From the NCBI RefSeq assembly GCF_019711635.1, contig NZ_JAIGNT010000001.1, positions 62,001 through 126,000 on the forward strand: DNA of 64,000 nt, read 5' to 3'. The translations under genes were made by a program, and so were the position numbers. The stretch is from Qipengyuania huizhouensis (lineage in GTDB: Bacteria > Pseudomonadota > Alphaproteobacteria > Sphingomonadales > Sphingomonadaceae). Of the stretch, positions 10,325-20,121 are shown piece by piece. Each line of letters begins with the position of its first letter. The first letter of the stretch is position 1. Below the pieces are notes generated by a model. The model made no database searches. It saw nothing but the letters and a program-made list of their open reading frames with translations, and had not been told where the DNA came from.

Positions 10325-10555
10325 TTACTTGGGGTCGGAGGTCGATTTGACCTGTTCGTCCTTCAACCCCTCCTCGGCCGGCTTGGCCTCGTGGGAAATC
10401 TGCTTCGCGGGCTTGGTATCGTCTTCGTTCATGCCCTGCTTGAAGCTTTTGATACCCTTTCCGAAATCGCCCATCATTTCGGAAATTCTGCCCCGCCCGA
10501 ACAGGACGAGGATGAGGATGGCGATGATTACGAGCTGCCAGGGGCCGAGCGACAT
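10325..10555 (-). CDS. tatA: Sec-independent protein translocase subunit TatA
   Basis: 76 residues, pore-forming subunit of the Tat system. N-terminal membrane helix (QLVIIAILILVLFG, about residues 7-20), then the FGRGRISEMMGDFGKGIKSF amphipathic helix with the conserved FG hinge, then a hydrophilic Lys/Glu-rich tail. First of tatA-tatB-tatC, 64 bases after scpB and 26 bases before tatB. Confidence 0.95.
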   Translation of the reverse strand: MSLGPWQLVIIAILILVLFGRGRISEMMGDFGKGIKSFKQGMNEDDTKPAKQISHEAKPAEEGLKDEQVKSTSDPK

Positions 10556-10619
10556 GGGGAATACCTTCTAAGCGTATGGTCTTGGGTTCATTATAGGCGT
10601 TCGAGTACGCAATAGCGAG

Positions 10620-11222
10620 TCAGACCGAACCGCCATGCTCGTCGGTCTCATCCGAAGGCTGTTCGCCCTCGCCCACCAGTTCTTCATATACGTCGTCTAC
10701 CGGGTCCAGCAGGCCTGTGGCACGCAATTCCGCAATACCGGGAAGGTCACGCCGACTGGCCAAGCCGAAATGATCGAGGAATTCGGGTGTGGTGGCATAG
10801 ATGGTCGGCCGTCCGGGGACCTCCCGTCGTCCGGCGATTTTCACCCAGCCTGCTTCCATCAGCACGTCGAGAGTACCTCCGCTGGTCTGCACCCCGCGGA
10901 TCGATTCGATTTCCGCCCGGCTGACCGGCTCATGATAGGCGATGATGGCCAGTACCTCGGTCGCCGCGCGGCTCAGGCGGCGGACCTGTTCACGTTCCTT
11001 GCGCAACAGGTGAGCAAGGTCGGGCGCAGTCTCGAAATGCCAGCGCTTCCCGCGCTCCACGAGGTGTATTCCGCGCTTCTCATATGTCTGCGCAAGCTCT
11101 TTCAACGTCTCGATCACTTCCGATTTTTCTGCATCGCCCAGAAAACCGGCCAAAGCGTCCACGCTCATTGGCTCTTCCGCCGCGAACAGCGCCGCTTCGA
11201 TAGCGCGTTCAAGCTGGTTCAC
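10620..11222 (-). CDS. scpB: Segregation and condensation protein B
   Basis: 200 residues from a GTG at 11222 that overlaps the scpA stop (GTGA), which fixes the start; the open frame reaching 11384 lies within scpA. ScpB is a winged-helix partner of the kleisin ScpA in the bacterial SMC condensin complex. Visible signatures: LERAIEAALFAAEEPMSV at the N-terminus and the segment TEVLAIIAYHEPVSRAEIE, strongly conserved in ScpB, followed by IRGVQTSGGTLDVL and a GRPTIYATTPEFLDHFGL block. The last 30 residues are acidic and variable. Confidence 0.93.
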   Translation of the reverse strand: MNQLERAIEAALFAAEEPMSVDALAGFLGDAEKSEVIETLKELAQTYEKRGIHLVERGKRWHFETAPDLAHLLRKEREQVRRLSRAATEVLAIIAYHEPVSRAEIESIRGVQTSGGTLDVLMEAGWVKIAGRREVPGRPTIYATTPEFLDHFGLASRRDLPGIAELRATGLLDPVDDVYEELVGEGEQPSDETDEHGGSV

Positions 11223-12016
11223 GCCACCCGCCTCAACCGCATCGGGCCAAAAACTTCTTCCTGTGCGATCTCCGCTTTGCCGAGCCGGGCAAGTTCGAGC
11301 GCGGCGACGAAGCTGGAGGCGAGCGCCGACCGGCGCAAGCGCGGTTCGGCATGCGGAGGGAGAAAATCGCGCAATTCCATCCATTCAAGTGTCACGCCAA
11401 GCATGTTCGACACGCGGTCGAGCGCCGATTCCAGTGTCATGACCGGTCGTTCGCGCACCATGTGTACCGCAGGCGCAGTACGCGCTTTCACGCGACCGTA
11501 TGCCTCGATCAGGGAGAACTGGTCACATTGCCACTGAGTCTTGCGGACGATGTCGAGGCCCTCCGGCCTCCCCCGCAGGAATACGTCCCGTCCGATCCTG
11601 TCACCGCCCATGAGACGCCCTGCCGCCTCGCGCATTGCTCCCAGACGCTGGAGACGGAGCTGCAGCTTCAGCGCCAGTTCTTCGGGGCTCGGATCTTCCT
11701 GCTCTTCCTTCGGCAGGAGCATGGCCGATTTGAGATAGGCGAGCCACGCGGCCATGACGAGATAATCGGCCGCCAGTTCGAGCTTCAGCGCTTCGGCCTG
11801 CTCGATATAGGTCAGGTATTGCTCGACCAGAGCGAGGATCGAGATTTCGCGCAAATCCACTTTCTGGCGCCGCGCAAGATCGAGCAAAAGGTCGAGCGGA
11901 CCTTCCCATCCGTCGAGATCGAGGTAAAGCGCGTCCTTGTCCACCGTGCCTTCGGCGGCAATGCCCTCCCAGTCTTCAGTGTCCTCCTGCGAGGCGAACA
12001 GCAGGCCGTCGCTCAC
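11219..12016 (-). CDS. scpA: Segregation and condensation protein A
   Basis: 265-residue kleisin that bridges the SMC head domains and binds ScpB. The N-terminal block LDGWEGPLDLLLDLARRQKV followed by DLREISILALVEQYL is the classic ScpA motif; the C-terminal winged helix follows from about residue 180. Start and stop overlap the neighbours by four bases each (ATGA with nagZ, GTGA with scpB), so nagZ-scpA-scpB should be translationally coupled. Confidence 0.94.
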   Translation of the reverse strand: MSDGLLFASQEDTEDWEGIAAEGTVDKDALYLDLDGWEGPLDLLLDLARRQKVDLREISILALVEQYLTYIEQAEALKLELAADYLVMAAWLAYLKSAMLLPKEEQEDPSPEELALKLQLRLQRLGAMREAAGRLMGGDRIGRDVFLRGRPEGLDIVRKTQWQCDQFSLIEAYGRVKARTAPAVHMVRERPVMTLESALDRVSNMLGVTLEWMELRDFLPPHAEPRLRRSALASSFVAALELARLGKAEIAQEEVFGPMRLRRVA

Positions 12017-13032
12017 GCGGCCTGCTCCGGAATGGCGAGCAGCGCATCGCGCTTGGCGAGCAACTCTCCCGTTTCGATATCGTCGGGCGCGTCGCCCATG
12101 GCGTCGTGCACTCGATCAAGCCGCAGTTTTGTCTTTTCGGACATGCTCGGGCTGCGTTCGGCGATCGCCCTCTGGTCGTCCATCTTGGCCCAGCAGTTGA
12201 GGATGATATCGCAACCTGCAGCCAAGGCCGCAGCGCCGCGGTCGGGAATGCTGCCCTTAAGCGCCTGCATATCGATATCGTCCGACAACAATAGCCCGTC
12301 AAAGCCGATTTCGCCGCGGATAATATCCCTGACGACCGTCTCGGAAAGCGTCGCCGGATTGTCCGGGTCCCAGGCGCTGAAAACGATATGTGCGCTCATT
12401 CCGAGGGGATGCGCAGATAGCGTGCGAAAGGGCTCGATATCGATCTCTAGCTCCTCATCGCTCGCGGTCACGACAGGAAGCTCCTTGTGCGTATCACAAG
12501 TGGCGCGCCCATGGCCCGGCATATGCTTGAGACAGCCGACCACACCCGCGCGGGCCATTCCGTCGAGAATCGCCCTGCCCAGCGCGGCGACCTGCATAGG
12601 CTCGCTGCCCAAGGCACGGTCGCCAATCACATCGTCGGTTTCGGGGCGGCGCACATCGAAAGGTGCATGATAATCGACGCTGATGCCGACCATCGCCAGC
12701 TCGCGCGCTATGGCTTCCGCATTGACGCGCGCGGCCTCGATGGCCGAAGCCGGGGCGATTTCATACAGCTTTGCGAATGCCTCACCCGCAGGATATTCAG
12801 GCCATTCGGGCGGCTTCATCCGTGCAACTCGCCCACCCTCCTGGTCGATCGACACGATCAGGCGATCGCGACCATGGATTTCCCGCAAATCATCGGTGAG
12901 ACGACGCAACTGTTCGCGGGTTCCGCAATTGCGGGCGAACAGGATGTAGCCCGCGGGATCCGCATCCTTGAAGAATGCGCGTTCGTCGGCCGTGAGTTCG
13001 AGGCCGGAAATGCCGAAAATGGCAGGTATCAT
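12013..13032 (-). CDS. nagZ: Beta-N-acetylhexosaminidase NagZ (GH3)
   Basis: 339-residue glycoside hydrolase family 3 enzyme that removes N-acetylglucosamine from anhydro-muropeptides during cell-wall recycling in the cytoplasm. Seen: SIDQEGGRVARM (61-72), the substrate-binding LKHMPGHG (168-175) with Asp180-x-His182 immediately after, the NagZ-specific acid/base pair, and SDDIDM (250-255) carrying the catalytic Asp. Length matches single-domain NagZ. ATG 13032 begins directly at MIPAIFGISG. No signal peptide. It overlaps scpA by four bases. Confidence 0.94.
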   Translation of the reverse strand: MIPAIFGISGLELTADERAFFKDADPAGYILFARNCGTREQLRRLTDDLREIHGRDRLIVSIDQEGGRVARMKPPEWPEYPAGEAFAKLYEIAPASAIEAARVNAEAIARELAMVGISVDYHAPFDVRRPETDDVIGDRALGSEPMQVAALGRAILDGMARAGVVGCLKHMPGHGRATCDTHKELPVVTASDEELEIDIEPFRTLSAHPLGMSAHIVFSAWDPDNPATLSETVVRDIIRGEIGFDGLLLSDDIDMQALKGSIPDRGAAALAAGCDIILNCWAKMDDQRAIAERSPSMSEKTKLRLDRVHDAMGDAPDDIETGELLAKRDALLAIPEQAA

Positions 13033-13123
13033 GGGTCTGAAAGTGCTGCTTTTCGTCCGACTTGCCAAGCGCGGCGGAGTCGTGAGGTGTGGAAATCAAG
13101 CCCAGCCGAGCATTGCCGGGCAT

Positions 13124-13825
13124 CTATTTGACGAAACAGGCCAGTCCATCGGACTTGAGGCGGTTGCATAGCGCGTTTGCCGAGGCGCGATCACCGGCCA
13201 TGGCCTGAAGCCTGTAGACCGTGCCGATATCTACCTGCGCTTCCACCACGCGGTGCCGAACGCCATTGAGGGCTTCCGTCTGCCTAATCAGCCTGCCCCA
13301 CGCCTCTTCCGCATCGCTGCGCTTCGGAAAGGCGCCGACCTGTACGGCTGTTCCCGTCGATTGTGAGGTCCGAGGCCCTTCATTTAAAGTCGTGGCGAGC
13401 GAGGGCTGTGCAATCTCCCCGTCTGATACAGGCTCTCGAACGGCAGGAGCAGGCTTGTCTGCAAGACGGCCTTCGCGCGTCTGCCCCTCGCCGACGGCAA
13501 AGCTCGTATCGCCGGTACCAGCATAGGTCTTCCCGCCTGCGTTCTCGGGCTTCGTCTTGTACGGTCCTTCGGGCGCTTCGACGAGACTGCCGTCAGCGGG
13601 CGGCTCATCGCTCGCAGCGCCCATGGCAAACCAGGCTATGCCCACTAACGCCCCTACCACCAGCAGCGAAAGCACGCCCAGCATGACCAGCCGCGACGTC
13701 GCAAAGCCCGCGTCGCGTTCATCCACTGCATCATCGGCATCGAGCCAGGGCAGATGCTCGTCATCGCTGATCAGTTCGAGAGCGTCTTCACGGTCTCCGT
13801 CATGTTCGTAAGGCGAACGCGCCAT
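13124..13825 (-). CDS. SPOR-domain membrane protein
   Basis: 233 residues: acidic cytoplasmic N-terminus, one membrane helix at about residues 45-66 (LVMLGVLSLLVVGALVGIAW), a periplasmic Pro/Glu-rich linker, and a C-terminal SPOR domain of about 75 residues starting at AVQVGAFPKRSDAEEAW and ending CNRLKSDGLACF. SPOR domains bind denuded peptidoglycan glycans at division sites. It begins three bases after argS and precedes nagZ, an arrangement I know from other sphingomonads and consistent with a cell-wall or division role. FtsN-like in architecture, but not claimed as FtsN. Confidence 0.87.
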   Translation of the reverse strand: MARSPYEHDGDREDALELISDDEHLPWLDADDAVDERDAGFATSRLVMLGVLSLLVVGALVGIAWFAMGAASDEPPADGSLVEAPEGPYKTKPENAGGKTYAGTGDTSFAVGEGQTREGRLADKPAPAVREPVSDGEIAQPSLATTLNEGPRTSQSTGTAVQVGAFPKRSDAEEAWGRLIRQTEALNGVRHRVVEAQVDIGTVYRLQAMAGDRASANALCNRLKSDGLACFVK

Positions 13826-13828
13826 CGC

Positions 13829-15568
13829 TCACATCTCCTCGACTGCCTCGACACCCAATATGCCGAGACCGTTGCGAATCACCTGCCCCACTTGCGCTGC
13901 GACGAACAGGCGTGCGGCGGTCAGTTCGGCATCGGCTTTCTGGATGATCCGCTTTGCGGGATCGTCGTTACCTGCGTTCCAGAAACTGTGGAACGCAGCC
14001 GCCAGGTCGCCGAGGAAGAAGGCAATCCGGTGCGGTTCGCGCGCCTTGGCAGAGGCTTCGACCATGCGAGGAAATTGCGCTGCCTCGCGAACCAGCGCCA
14101 GTTCATCAACCCCGAGCCGATCGAGATGCTCCGCGGACGGCTCCACCCCGGCCTTCCGCAAGGTCGAACGGATCCGCGCATGGGCATACTGCAGATAGAA
14201 AACGGGGTTGTCTTTGGAAGCCTCGACTACCTTGGCGAAATCGAACTCCATCTGGGCTTCGGGCTTGCGGGTCAGCATGGTGAAGCGAACCACATCCTTG
14301 CCCACTTCCTCAACCACATCCGCCAGCGTGACGAAGGTCCCGGCCCGCTTCGACATCTTCACCGGCTCGCCATTGCGCACCAGATTGACCATCTGCACCA
14401 GCTTGACGTCGAAAGGCACATCGCGTCCTGCGCCCTTCGTCAACGCGGCGACGGCGGCCTTGATGCGCTTGACAGTCCCGGCATGGTCGGCGCCCCAGAT
14501 ATCTATCAGTGCGTCCGCGTTTTCGGCCTTTTGGAAGTGATAGGCGAGATCGGCCCCGAAATAGGTCCAGGCTCCGTTTGACTTCTTGATCGGACGGTCC
14601 TGATCGTCGCCGAACTCGGTCGAGCGAAATAGCGGCAGTTCGACCGGCTCCCAATCCTCTGGGGGGGCCTTACCTTTCGGCGCTTCGAGCACGCCGTCAT
14701 AGACGAAACCGTGTTCGCGCAGCCATGCCTCTGCCTCTTCGGGTTTCTTCGCGGCCTGCAATTTGGCTTCGGAGGAAAACAGATCATGATGGATGCCCAG
14801 CAGCGCGAGATCCTTGCGGATCATGTCCATCATTGCGGCAACCGCACGCTCGCGGAACATCTCGAGCCATTCGCTTTCGGGTGCGCCACGATAGGCCGGG
14901 CCGAATTCCTGCGCGAGCTTCTCACCGATGGGCTTCAGATAATCGCCCGGATAAAGACCTTCTGGAATTGCTCCGATGTCCTCTCCCAGCGCCTCGCGGT
15001 AACGCAGATGCGCCGAGCGCGCGAGCACATCGACCTGCCCCCCCGCGTCGTTGACATAATATTCGCGAATGACCTCGTGGCCGGAAAATTCGAGCAGCCC
15101 GGCAAGCGCATCGCCGACAACCGCTCCCCGGCAATGGCCCATATGCATCGGACCGGTCGGGTTGGCCGAGACATATTCGATATTAACCGTCTGCCCGTTA
15201 CCCAGCCGCGAGCGGCCGTAATCATTACCCAGCGCGGCAATCGCCTTCAGTTCGCGCAGCCATGCCTGTTCCGACAGGCGCAGGTTGATAAATCCGGGAC
15301 CGGCAATGCTCGCCTCGGTAATGTCGGGCTCGCGCTGCAGATGCTCCACGATCAGTTCGGCGAGGGCGCGCGGATTGGTTTTCGCCTGCTTGGCCAGCAC
15401 CATGGCGGCATTGGTCGCAAGATCGCCATGCGAGGGATCTCGGGGCGGCTCCACTGTGACACCCGATCGGTTCGCTTCTGGCGGAAGGTGACCTTCCATC
15501 TCGAGAGCATTGAGAACGGCGTCGATTTTTGCCGCGAAAGCAGCGTGCAGGGTCTGGATCTCCGACAT
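13829..15568 (-). CDS. argS: Arginyl-tRNA synthetase
   Basis: 579-residue class I synthetase charging tRNA-Arg. The N-terminal Add-1-like domain is followed by [15 protein letters not shown], whose HMGH (142-145) is the HIGH signature, and later by KMSKRAGTF, the KMSKS-type loop. The C-terminal DALR anticodon-binding domain ends the protein with [20 protein letters not shown]. Length is normal. Likely first gene of the run argS-SPOR-nagZ-scpA-scpB-tatABC, all on the minus strand. Confidence 0.96.
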   Translation of the reverse strand: MSEIQTLHAAFAAKIDAVLNALEMEGHLPPEANRSGVTVEPPRDPSHGDLATNAAMVLAKQAKTNPRALAELIVEHLQREPDITEASIAGPGFINLRLSEQAWLRELKAIAALGNDYGRSRLGNGQTVNIEYVSANPTGPMHMGHCRGAVVGDALAGLLEFSGHEVIREYYVNDAGGQVDVLARSAHLRYREALGEDIGAIPEGLYPGDYLKPIGEKLAQEFGPAYRGAPESEWLEMFRERAVAAMMDMIRKDLALLGIHHDLFSSEAKLQAAKKPEEAEAWLREHGFVYDGVLEAPKGKAPPEDWEPVELPLFRSTEFGDDQDRPIKKSNGAWTYFGADLAYHFQKAENADALIDIWGADHAGTVKRIKAAVAALTKGAGRDVPFDVKLVQMVNLVRNGEPVKMSKRAGTFVTLADVVEEVGKDVVRFTMLTRKPEAQMEFDFAKVVEASKDNPVFYLQYAHARIRSTLRKAGVEPSAEHLDRLGVDELALVREAAQFPRMVEASAKAREPHRIAFFLGDLAAAFHSFWNAGNDDPAKRIIQKADAELTAARLFVAAQVGQVIRNGLGILGVEAVEEM

Positions 15569-15615
15569 GCCCGCGCGCCTAGACGAATGGCGCGAAATGG
15601 CAAGATGTCAGCGTA

Positions 15616-16269
15616 TCACCGCGTGACGTTGTAGCGCAGCTGATCCTCGGTCAGCTGGAAGCCGACGAGCAGTTCGAAGGTCGCCCGCTGAACAGCGGCG
15701 CGCACTTCGGGATCGGCCAGCGGATCGAGCGCGGCATCGGGGTCGCCAGCTTCACGCTTGCGAGTGATCCTTTCGCGAATATCGGCAGGCAGTGTTGCTT
15801 CGGAACGATTCACATAAGCGCCGGCCCTGGCACTCGTCATGGCGCGTTCTTCGCCATCAGCGAAGTTGAGAGTGACGGTTCCGACCCGCTTGGTCACGAC
15901 TGAACTGCCGCCTCTCAGCACGGTCGTGAAATAGGGCAGCTGCACGCTCCGCGCGCCGCTTACATCACTGCGCCGGGCGACCACGTTGAAGGTCGCTTCC
16001 GAATAAACGCGTTCGCCCTCTTCGTTGCAGGTAGAAGTCAGGTCGGTCATCGCGGCGGTGACATCGAGGTCCGCCAGCGTTTTCGACGTGGGGCTGCTGA
16101 ACAGGGTTACGTCGCCGGTGTAATCGGGAATGCCGACCGCGGGACACGCGGTACGCACTGCCGTGATACCTGCAGCACCGCCGTCAACTACCAGTTCACC
16201 GGGAGAGCTGCATCCTGCCAGCGCAAGACCAAGTCCAAACACGGTAAGGAGACGATAGCGAGTGGTCAT
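15616..16269 (-). CDS. Putative lipoprotein of unknown function
   Basis: 217 residues. The N-terminus is a lipoprotein signal (MTTRYRLLTVFGLGLALAGC) with lipobox LAGC, so Cys20 should be lipidated. The remainder has a motif-poor beta-type pattern, with an Asn/Arg-rich C-terminus. I do not recognise a family. ATG 16269 is chosen because it puts the lipobox in place; the longer open frame continues through ispH on the other strand and is not credible. It lies between argS and the divergent ispH. Confidence 0.78.
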   Translation of the reverse strand: MTTRYRLLTVFGLGLALAGCSSPGELVVDGGAAGITAVRTACPAVGIPDYTGDVTLFSSPTSKTLADLDVTAAMTDLTSTCNEEGERVYSEATFNVVARRSDVSGARSVQLPYFTTVLRGGSSVVTKRVGTVTLNFADGEERAMTSARAGAYVNRSEATLPADIRERITRKREAGDPDAALDPLADPEVRAAVQRATFELLVGFQLTEDQLRYNVTR

Positions 16270-16362
16270 CTTGGCGGCATTCCTCGTGTGTTCGTATGCA
16301 TACCCCGGTGCGGGCGTTGCGTCCCCTAGCTTGACGCGATGCAAAGCGCTAGAGGGGCGCGC

Positions 16363-17349
16363 ATGAACGCTCCCTTTCAATCCCCGAGCGAAGGCTCGCG
16401 CGGTCACGATCCTCGGCTGCCGCTCAAGCTCCTGATCGCGGCTCCGCGGGGGTTTTGCGCCGGCGTGGACCGGGCGATCGAGATCGTCGAACGTGCGCTC
16501 GAGAAATATGGTGCGCCGATCTATGTCCGGCACGAAATCGTCCATAATCGTTATGTTGTCGACTCGCTGAAGGCAAAGGGCGCGATTTTCGTCGAGGGGC
16601 TGGATGAAGTGCCCGACGACGCGCCGGTGGTTTTCTCCGCCCACGGCGTACCCAAGAGCGTCCCCGCCGAAGCCGAGCGGCGAAAGCTGCTTTATGTCGA
16701 TGCCACCTGCCCTCTGGTCAGCAAGGTTCATCGTCAGGCGGAACGCCAGATCGAGAAGGGCCAGCACATCCTGTTCATCGGGCACGCGGGGCATCCCGAA
16801 GTGATCGGTACTATGGGACAGGTTCCTGAAGGGCAGATCACTCTGGTCGAGACGGTCGAGGATGTAGCCTCGTTGCCGTTTACCCAGGACGACAATCTGT
16901 CATATCTCACCCAGACAACGCTTTCCGTCGACGATACGGCGCAGATTACTGCTGCCCTGGAAGAACGATATCCCCAGATCGTCGCGCCAAAGGCGGAGGA
17001 TATCTGCTATGCCACGAGCAACCGCCAGGCGGCGGTGAAGATCATCGCTCCTGCCAGCGACCTCGTTCTGGTGATCGGTGCGCCCAATTCCTCGAACTCG
17101 TTGCGGCTGGTCGAAGTCGCCCAACGGCTCGGCACCGATGCGAAATTGATCCAGCGAGCGGATGAAATCGAGCCCGAATGGCTGGAAGGCGTGGGAACAC
17201 TCGGCCTTACCGCAGGCGCGTCGGCACCGGAGAAGCTGGTCCGCGAAGTTGTGGACCGCCTTTCCGAATGGCGGCTGGTAGAGGAAGAGCCAGCGATCTC
17301 GGCCGAAGAGAACATGATTTTCAAACTGCCGCGCCAACTGACGGAATAA
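16363..17349 (+). CDS. ispH: 4-hydroxy-3-methylbut-2-enyl diphosphate reductase
   Basis: 328 residues. Final enzyme of the non-mevalonate isoprenoid pathway, reducing HMBPP to IPP and DMAPP with a [4Fe-4S] cluster. The three cluster cysteines are visible: Cys32 ([12 protein letters not shown]), Cys116 ([11 protein letters not shown]) and Cys215 ([10 protein letters not shown]). Substrate-binding His61 (EIVHN), His94 (SAHGV) and His141 with Glu146 ([11 protein letters not shown]) are also present. ATG 16363 is preferred over an in-frame ATG at 16339 because of the GAGGGG just upstream. The thrB GTG follows the stop with no gap. Confidence 0.95.
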   Translation: MNAPFQSPSEGSRGHDPRLPLKLLIAAPRGFCAGVDRAIEIVERALEKYGAPIYVRHEIVHNRYVVDSLKAKGAIFVEGLDEVPDDAPVVFSAHGVPKSVPAEAERRKLLYVDATCPLVSKVHRQAERQIEKGQHILFIGHAGHPEVIGTMGQVPEGQITLVETVEDVASLPFTQDDNLSYLTQTTLSVDDTAQITAALEERYPQIVAPKAEDICYATSNRQAAVKIIAPASDLVLVIGAPNSSNSLRLVEVAQRLGTDAKLIQRADEIEPEWLEGVGTLGLTAGASAPEKLVREVVDRLSEWRLVEEEPAISAEENMIFKLPRQLTE

Positions 17350-18306
17350 GTGGCTGTCTACACCCATCTCGGTGCGGAAGATCTCGCGCGGTTGCTCGCG
17401 GAGTACGACGTAGGCGAACTGGTTTCGGCAAAGGGTATCGCCGAGGGCGTCTCCAATTCGAACTGGCTGATCGAAACGACGACTGGCCGGTTCATTCTTA
17501 CCATGTACGAACGCCGGATAGATATCCGGCAACTGCCATTCTTTCTTGGCCTGCTCGACCATTTGGCGGCCCATGGCTGCGCCGTTCCGGCGACGATCCA
17601 TGATCGGTCGGGCGCTGCATTCCGGCAGATCGAGGGCAAGGCGGTCGCCCTGATCGAGTTTTTACCGGGTGTATCTCCTACCCGGCCCACAGCGGCCCAA
17701 GCCCGTTCGGTTGGTGCAGAACTTGCGCGGATGCATCTGGCAGCAAGGGATTTCATGCCCCGGCGCGAGAACGATCTCGCCCCTGAGCAAACGGCGTCCA
17801 TTCTCAAAAGCTGCGGCAGGGACGCTCTGCACGAGATCGATCAGCGCCTGCCCGCCATACTCGACAGGGCGCATGAACTTGTCGCACGATGGCCGAGCCA
17901 CCTCGCGCGTTCCATCATTCACTCCGATCTGTTTCCCGACAATGTCCTGATGGTGGGCGACAGGGTTTCCGGGATGATCGACTTCTATTTCGCTGCGCAC
18001 GACATGATGGCCTATGATCTGGCCGTAACGCATGCTGCCTGGTGTTTCGACAGGTCGGGTGCAAATTTCGAGGCGCCCGTCGGAAAAGCGCTGGTCGAGG
18101 GATACGAATCGATACGCCCGCTCGATCCCGAAGAGCAAGCTGCGCTGCCCGTGCTGGCGCAAGGCGCGTGTCTCCGTTTCATCGCCAGCCGGGCCGAGGA
18201 CTGGCTCGACACCCCTCCCGATGCCCAGGTATTGCGCAAGAACCCCATGGATTTCGTCCGGCGATGGGATTTCTACGCCGACAAGGGCGCTGCCGCATTT
18301 GCCTGA
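17350..18306 (+). CDS. thrB: Homoserine kinase (ThrB, APH-fold type)
   Basis: 318-residue kinase of the aminoglycoside-phosphotransferase fold, the type used for threonine biosynthesis in alphaproteobacteria. N-terminal [20 protein letters not shown] is the typical nucleotide-binding region; the catalytic loop [10 protein letters not shown] gives His191, Asp193 and Asn198, followed by the metal-binding Asp in GMIDFYFA. It starts with GTG directly after the ispH TAA, so it is co-transcribed with ispH and probably with rnhA downstream. Confidence 0.92.
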   Translation: MAVYTHLGAEDLARLLAEYDVGELVSAKGIAEGVSNSNWLIETTTGRFILTMYERRIDIRQLPFFLGLLDHLAAHGCAVPATIHDRSGAAFRQIEGKAVALIEFLPGVSPTRPTAAQARSVGAELARMHLAARDFMPRRENDLAPEQTASILKSCGRDALHEIDQRLPAILDRAHELVARWPSHLARSIIHSDLFPDNVLMVGDRVSGMIDFYFAAHDMMAYDLAVTHAAWCFDRSGANFEAPVGKALVEGYESIRPLDPEEQAALPVLAQGACLRFIASRAEDWLDTPPDAQVLRKNPMDFVRRWDFYADKGAAAFA

Positions 18307-18334
18307 AAGCGATCACTCGCTAGAGGCTGGCGCG

Positions 18335-18778
18335 ATGAAACAGGTCGAAATCTTTACCGACGGTGCGTGCAAGGGAAATCCCGGGCCAGGCGGCTGGGGC
18401 GCATTGCTGCGCATGGGCGTGAACGAAAAGGAACTTTCGGGAGGCGAAGCCCATACTACCAACAATCGTATGGAAATGACCGCCGCCATCCGTGCACTGG
18501 AAGCACTGAGGGAGCCTTGCGAAGTCAGCCTGCACACCGACAGCAAATATCTTATCGACGGTATCACCAAGTGGATACACGGGTGGAAGAAGAAAGGTTG
18601 GAAGAACGCCGCCAAAAAGCCCGTAGTGAACGAGGATTTATGGCGTGAGCTCGATACGATCGCAGGAAAGCATAAGGTGACGTGGCACTGGGTCAGGGGC
18701 CACTCGGGCCACGCGGAAAACGAACGTGTGGATCAGCTTGCCAGCGACGCCGCCGAAGCGGTCGTCGCTGGCGGCTAG
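18335..18778 (+). CDS. rnhA: Ribonuclease HI
   Basis: 147 residues, standard size. Degrades RNA in RNA-DNA hybrids. The catalytic carboxylates are all present: Asp9 ([11 protein letters not shown]), Glu47 (NNRMEMTA), Asp69 (HTDSKYL) and Asp133 (ENERVDQLA), with His123 in [11 protein letters not shown]. The Trp/Lys-rich handle region ([17 protein letters not shown]) is the basic protrusion seen in E. coli RNase HI. It lies 28 bases after thrB and ends 7 bases before the convergent YegP-like gene. Confidence 0.96.
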   Translation: MKQVEIFTDGACKGNPGPGGWGALLRMGVNEKELSGGEAHTTNNRMEMTAAIRALEALREPCEVSLHTDSKYLIDGITKWIHGWKKKGWKNAAKKPVVNEDLWRELDTIAGKHKVTWHWVRGHSGHAENERVDQLASDAAEAVVAGG

Positions 18779-18785
18779 CTAGCAA

Positions 18786-18962
18786 TCAGCTCTCGTCGAC
18801 GGTTTCTGCGCCCGGACCATTCTTCTTGATCGATTCTATGGCATTCTTCGCACTGGCCTTCGAACTGTAGCCTTCGGTCCAGAAGATCGGCTCCGAATTA
18901 TACATGAAATAGGCCACAAATTCGCCGCCCTTATTCTTCTTGATCTTGAAGTGGTGCGCCAT
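18786..18962 (-). CDS. Small YegP/DUF1508-like protein
   Basis: 58 residues, read directly from the sequence (ATG 18962, TGA ending at 18786). It begins MAHHFKIKKNKGGEFVAYF and continues with the pattern NSEPIFWTEGYSSKASAKNAI and SIKKNGPGA, matching one DUF1508 (YegP) repeat: a short beta hairpin plus a helix with Glu-Gly-Tyr-x-x-Lys. Function unknown; family members are small stress-associated or housekeeping proteins. No signal peptide or membrane segment. Confidence 0.82.
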   Translation of the reverse strand: MAHHFKIKKNKGGEFVAYFMYNSEPIFWTEGYSSKASAKNAIESIKKNGPGAETVDES

Positions 18963-19023
18963 CGCAAAGCTTCTCCGATTCTTGCTTAAAGAGCCTGCAA
19001 CCTAACAAATGATAAGCGCATGG

Positions 19024-20121
19024 CTAGCCGAATCGTGCCGGATCATACAGCGAGGCATCCAGATTTTGCGTCATGCAATCGCGCGTTCGCCCGAGCAGGA
19101 GTTGCGCAGCCAAGCGTGCGGCGGCCGGCGAAGTCTGGATTCCATAGCCGCCCTGCCCCGCAAACCATGCGAAACCCTCGACGCGTGGGTCATAGCCATA
19201 GATGGGCAGCCGATCGGGAGCGAAACTGCGCAATCCGGCCCAGCGGCGTTCCACGGCCGCGATATTCCAGTCGACCACCTGCTCCAGCCGGTCGATGGCT
19301 TCCGCAACGGCCAGTTCCTCGGGTGCCGCATCGCAAGGAACGCTCGGCTCTTCGTCATGTGGGCTCAACCACAGGCGGCCTGCCTCCGGCTTGAAATAGA
19401 ACCTTCCGGAAATATCCAGCACGAGCGGCTGGTCCGGCCTCGGTGCTGGATCGGTGCGCAATTGGACCACAGTACGGCGTAGCGGCTGGATTCCCAGCGG
19501 ACCCGCTCCCGCCATCCCTGCCACCTCATCGGCCCACGCCCCTGCCGAATTAATGAGTACCTTGGCAGCGAAAACTCGCCCGTCGGAGCATGCCAAGGAC
19601 CATACGCCCTCTCGCCGGGCAGCCTCGCCGAGACGCGCCCGGCATTCGAGCACTGCTTGCGCGGCCTTCGCACGGGCAAGATAGTGGGCATGGAGGGAAG
19701 CAACGTCGATATCTGCGCAAGCCGGTTCCCAAACCGCACCTGTCCAACCTTCTCGCAATCCCGGTATCAGTTCGCGCAAGGGTTCTCTTGCGATCCGATG
19801 GATGGTTGCGCCGGTCGGTCCGAATCTTTCCATGAAGGCGTCAAGTGCCGGAGCATCCCTTTCGCGCCCGATGTAGAGCGCTCCCCGCTGCGTCAGGAAA
19901 CCGTTCTCGCGCAGATAGTCGCCCGAAGCGAGGGTCAGCGGGACCAGTTCGGGCCCACCATAGCATTCCTCCCAGAATGCCGCGGAGCGTCCGGTGGCGT
20001 GATAGCCGGGCTGGTCTTCGGCTTCCAGCATCAGGACGCGCGCACCGCCCTCGCCCAGCTCGGCGGCAAGGCTGGCCCCGGCGATCCCGGCGCCGACAAT
20101 GGCGAAATCGTAGATAGTCAC
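19024..20121 (-). CDS. FAD-dependent oxidoreductase (DAO family)
   Basis: 365 residues. The N-terminal dinucleotide fold has the GxGxxG at Gly10, Gly12 and Gly15 (AIVGAGIAGASLAAE) and an acidic end of strand 2 (LMLEAEDQ). The body resembles D-amino-acid oxidase/dehydrogenase and glycine-oxidase-like proteins (HATGRSAAFWEECYGGPE, INSAGAWADEVA, RRWAGLRSFAPDRLP). Substrate cannot be read from sequence; D-amino acids or a hydroxy acid are plausible. Its ATG overlaps the stop of the upstream alpha/beta hydrolase by four bases, so the two are coupled. Confidence 0.86.
   Translation of the reverse strand: MTIYDFAIVGAGIAGASLAAELGEGGARVLMLEAEDQPGYHATGRSAAFWEECYGGPELVPLTLASGDYLRENGFLTQRGALYIGRERDAPALDAFMERFGPTGATIHRIAREPLRELIPGLREGWTGAVWEPACADIDVASLHAHYLARAKAAQAVLECRARLGEAARREGVWSLACSDGRVFAAKVLINSAGAWADEVAGMAGAGPLGIQPLRRTVVQLRTDPAPRPDQPLVLDISGRFYFKPEAGRLWLSPHDEEPSVPCDAAPEELAVAEAIDRLEQVVDWNIAAVERRWAGLRSFAPDRLPIYGYDPRVEGFAWFAGQGGYGIQTSPAAARLAAQLLLGRTRDCMTQNLDASLYDPARFG

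Noticed and set aside
16270..16794. Extension of the lipoprotein gene to 16794
   Set aside because: The added part overlaps ispH and would bury the lipoprotein signal inside the protein.
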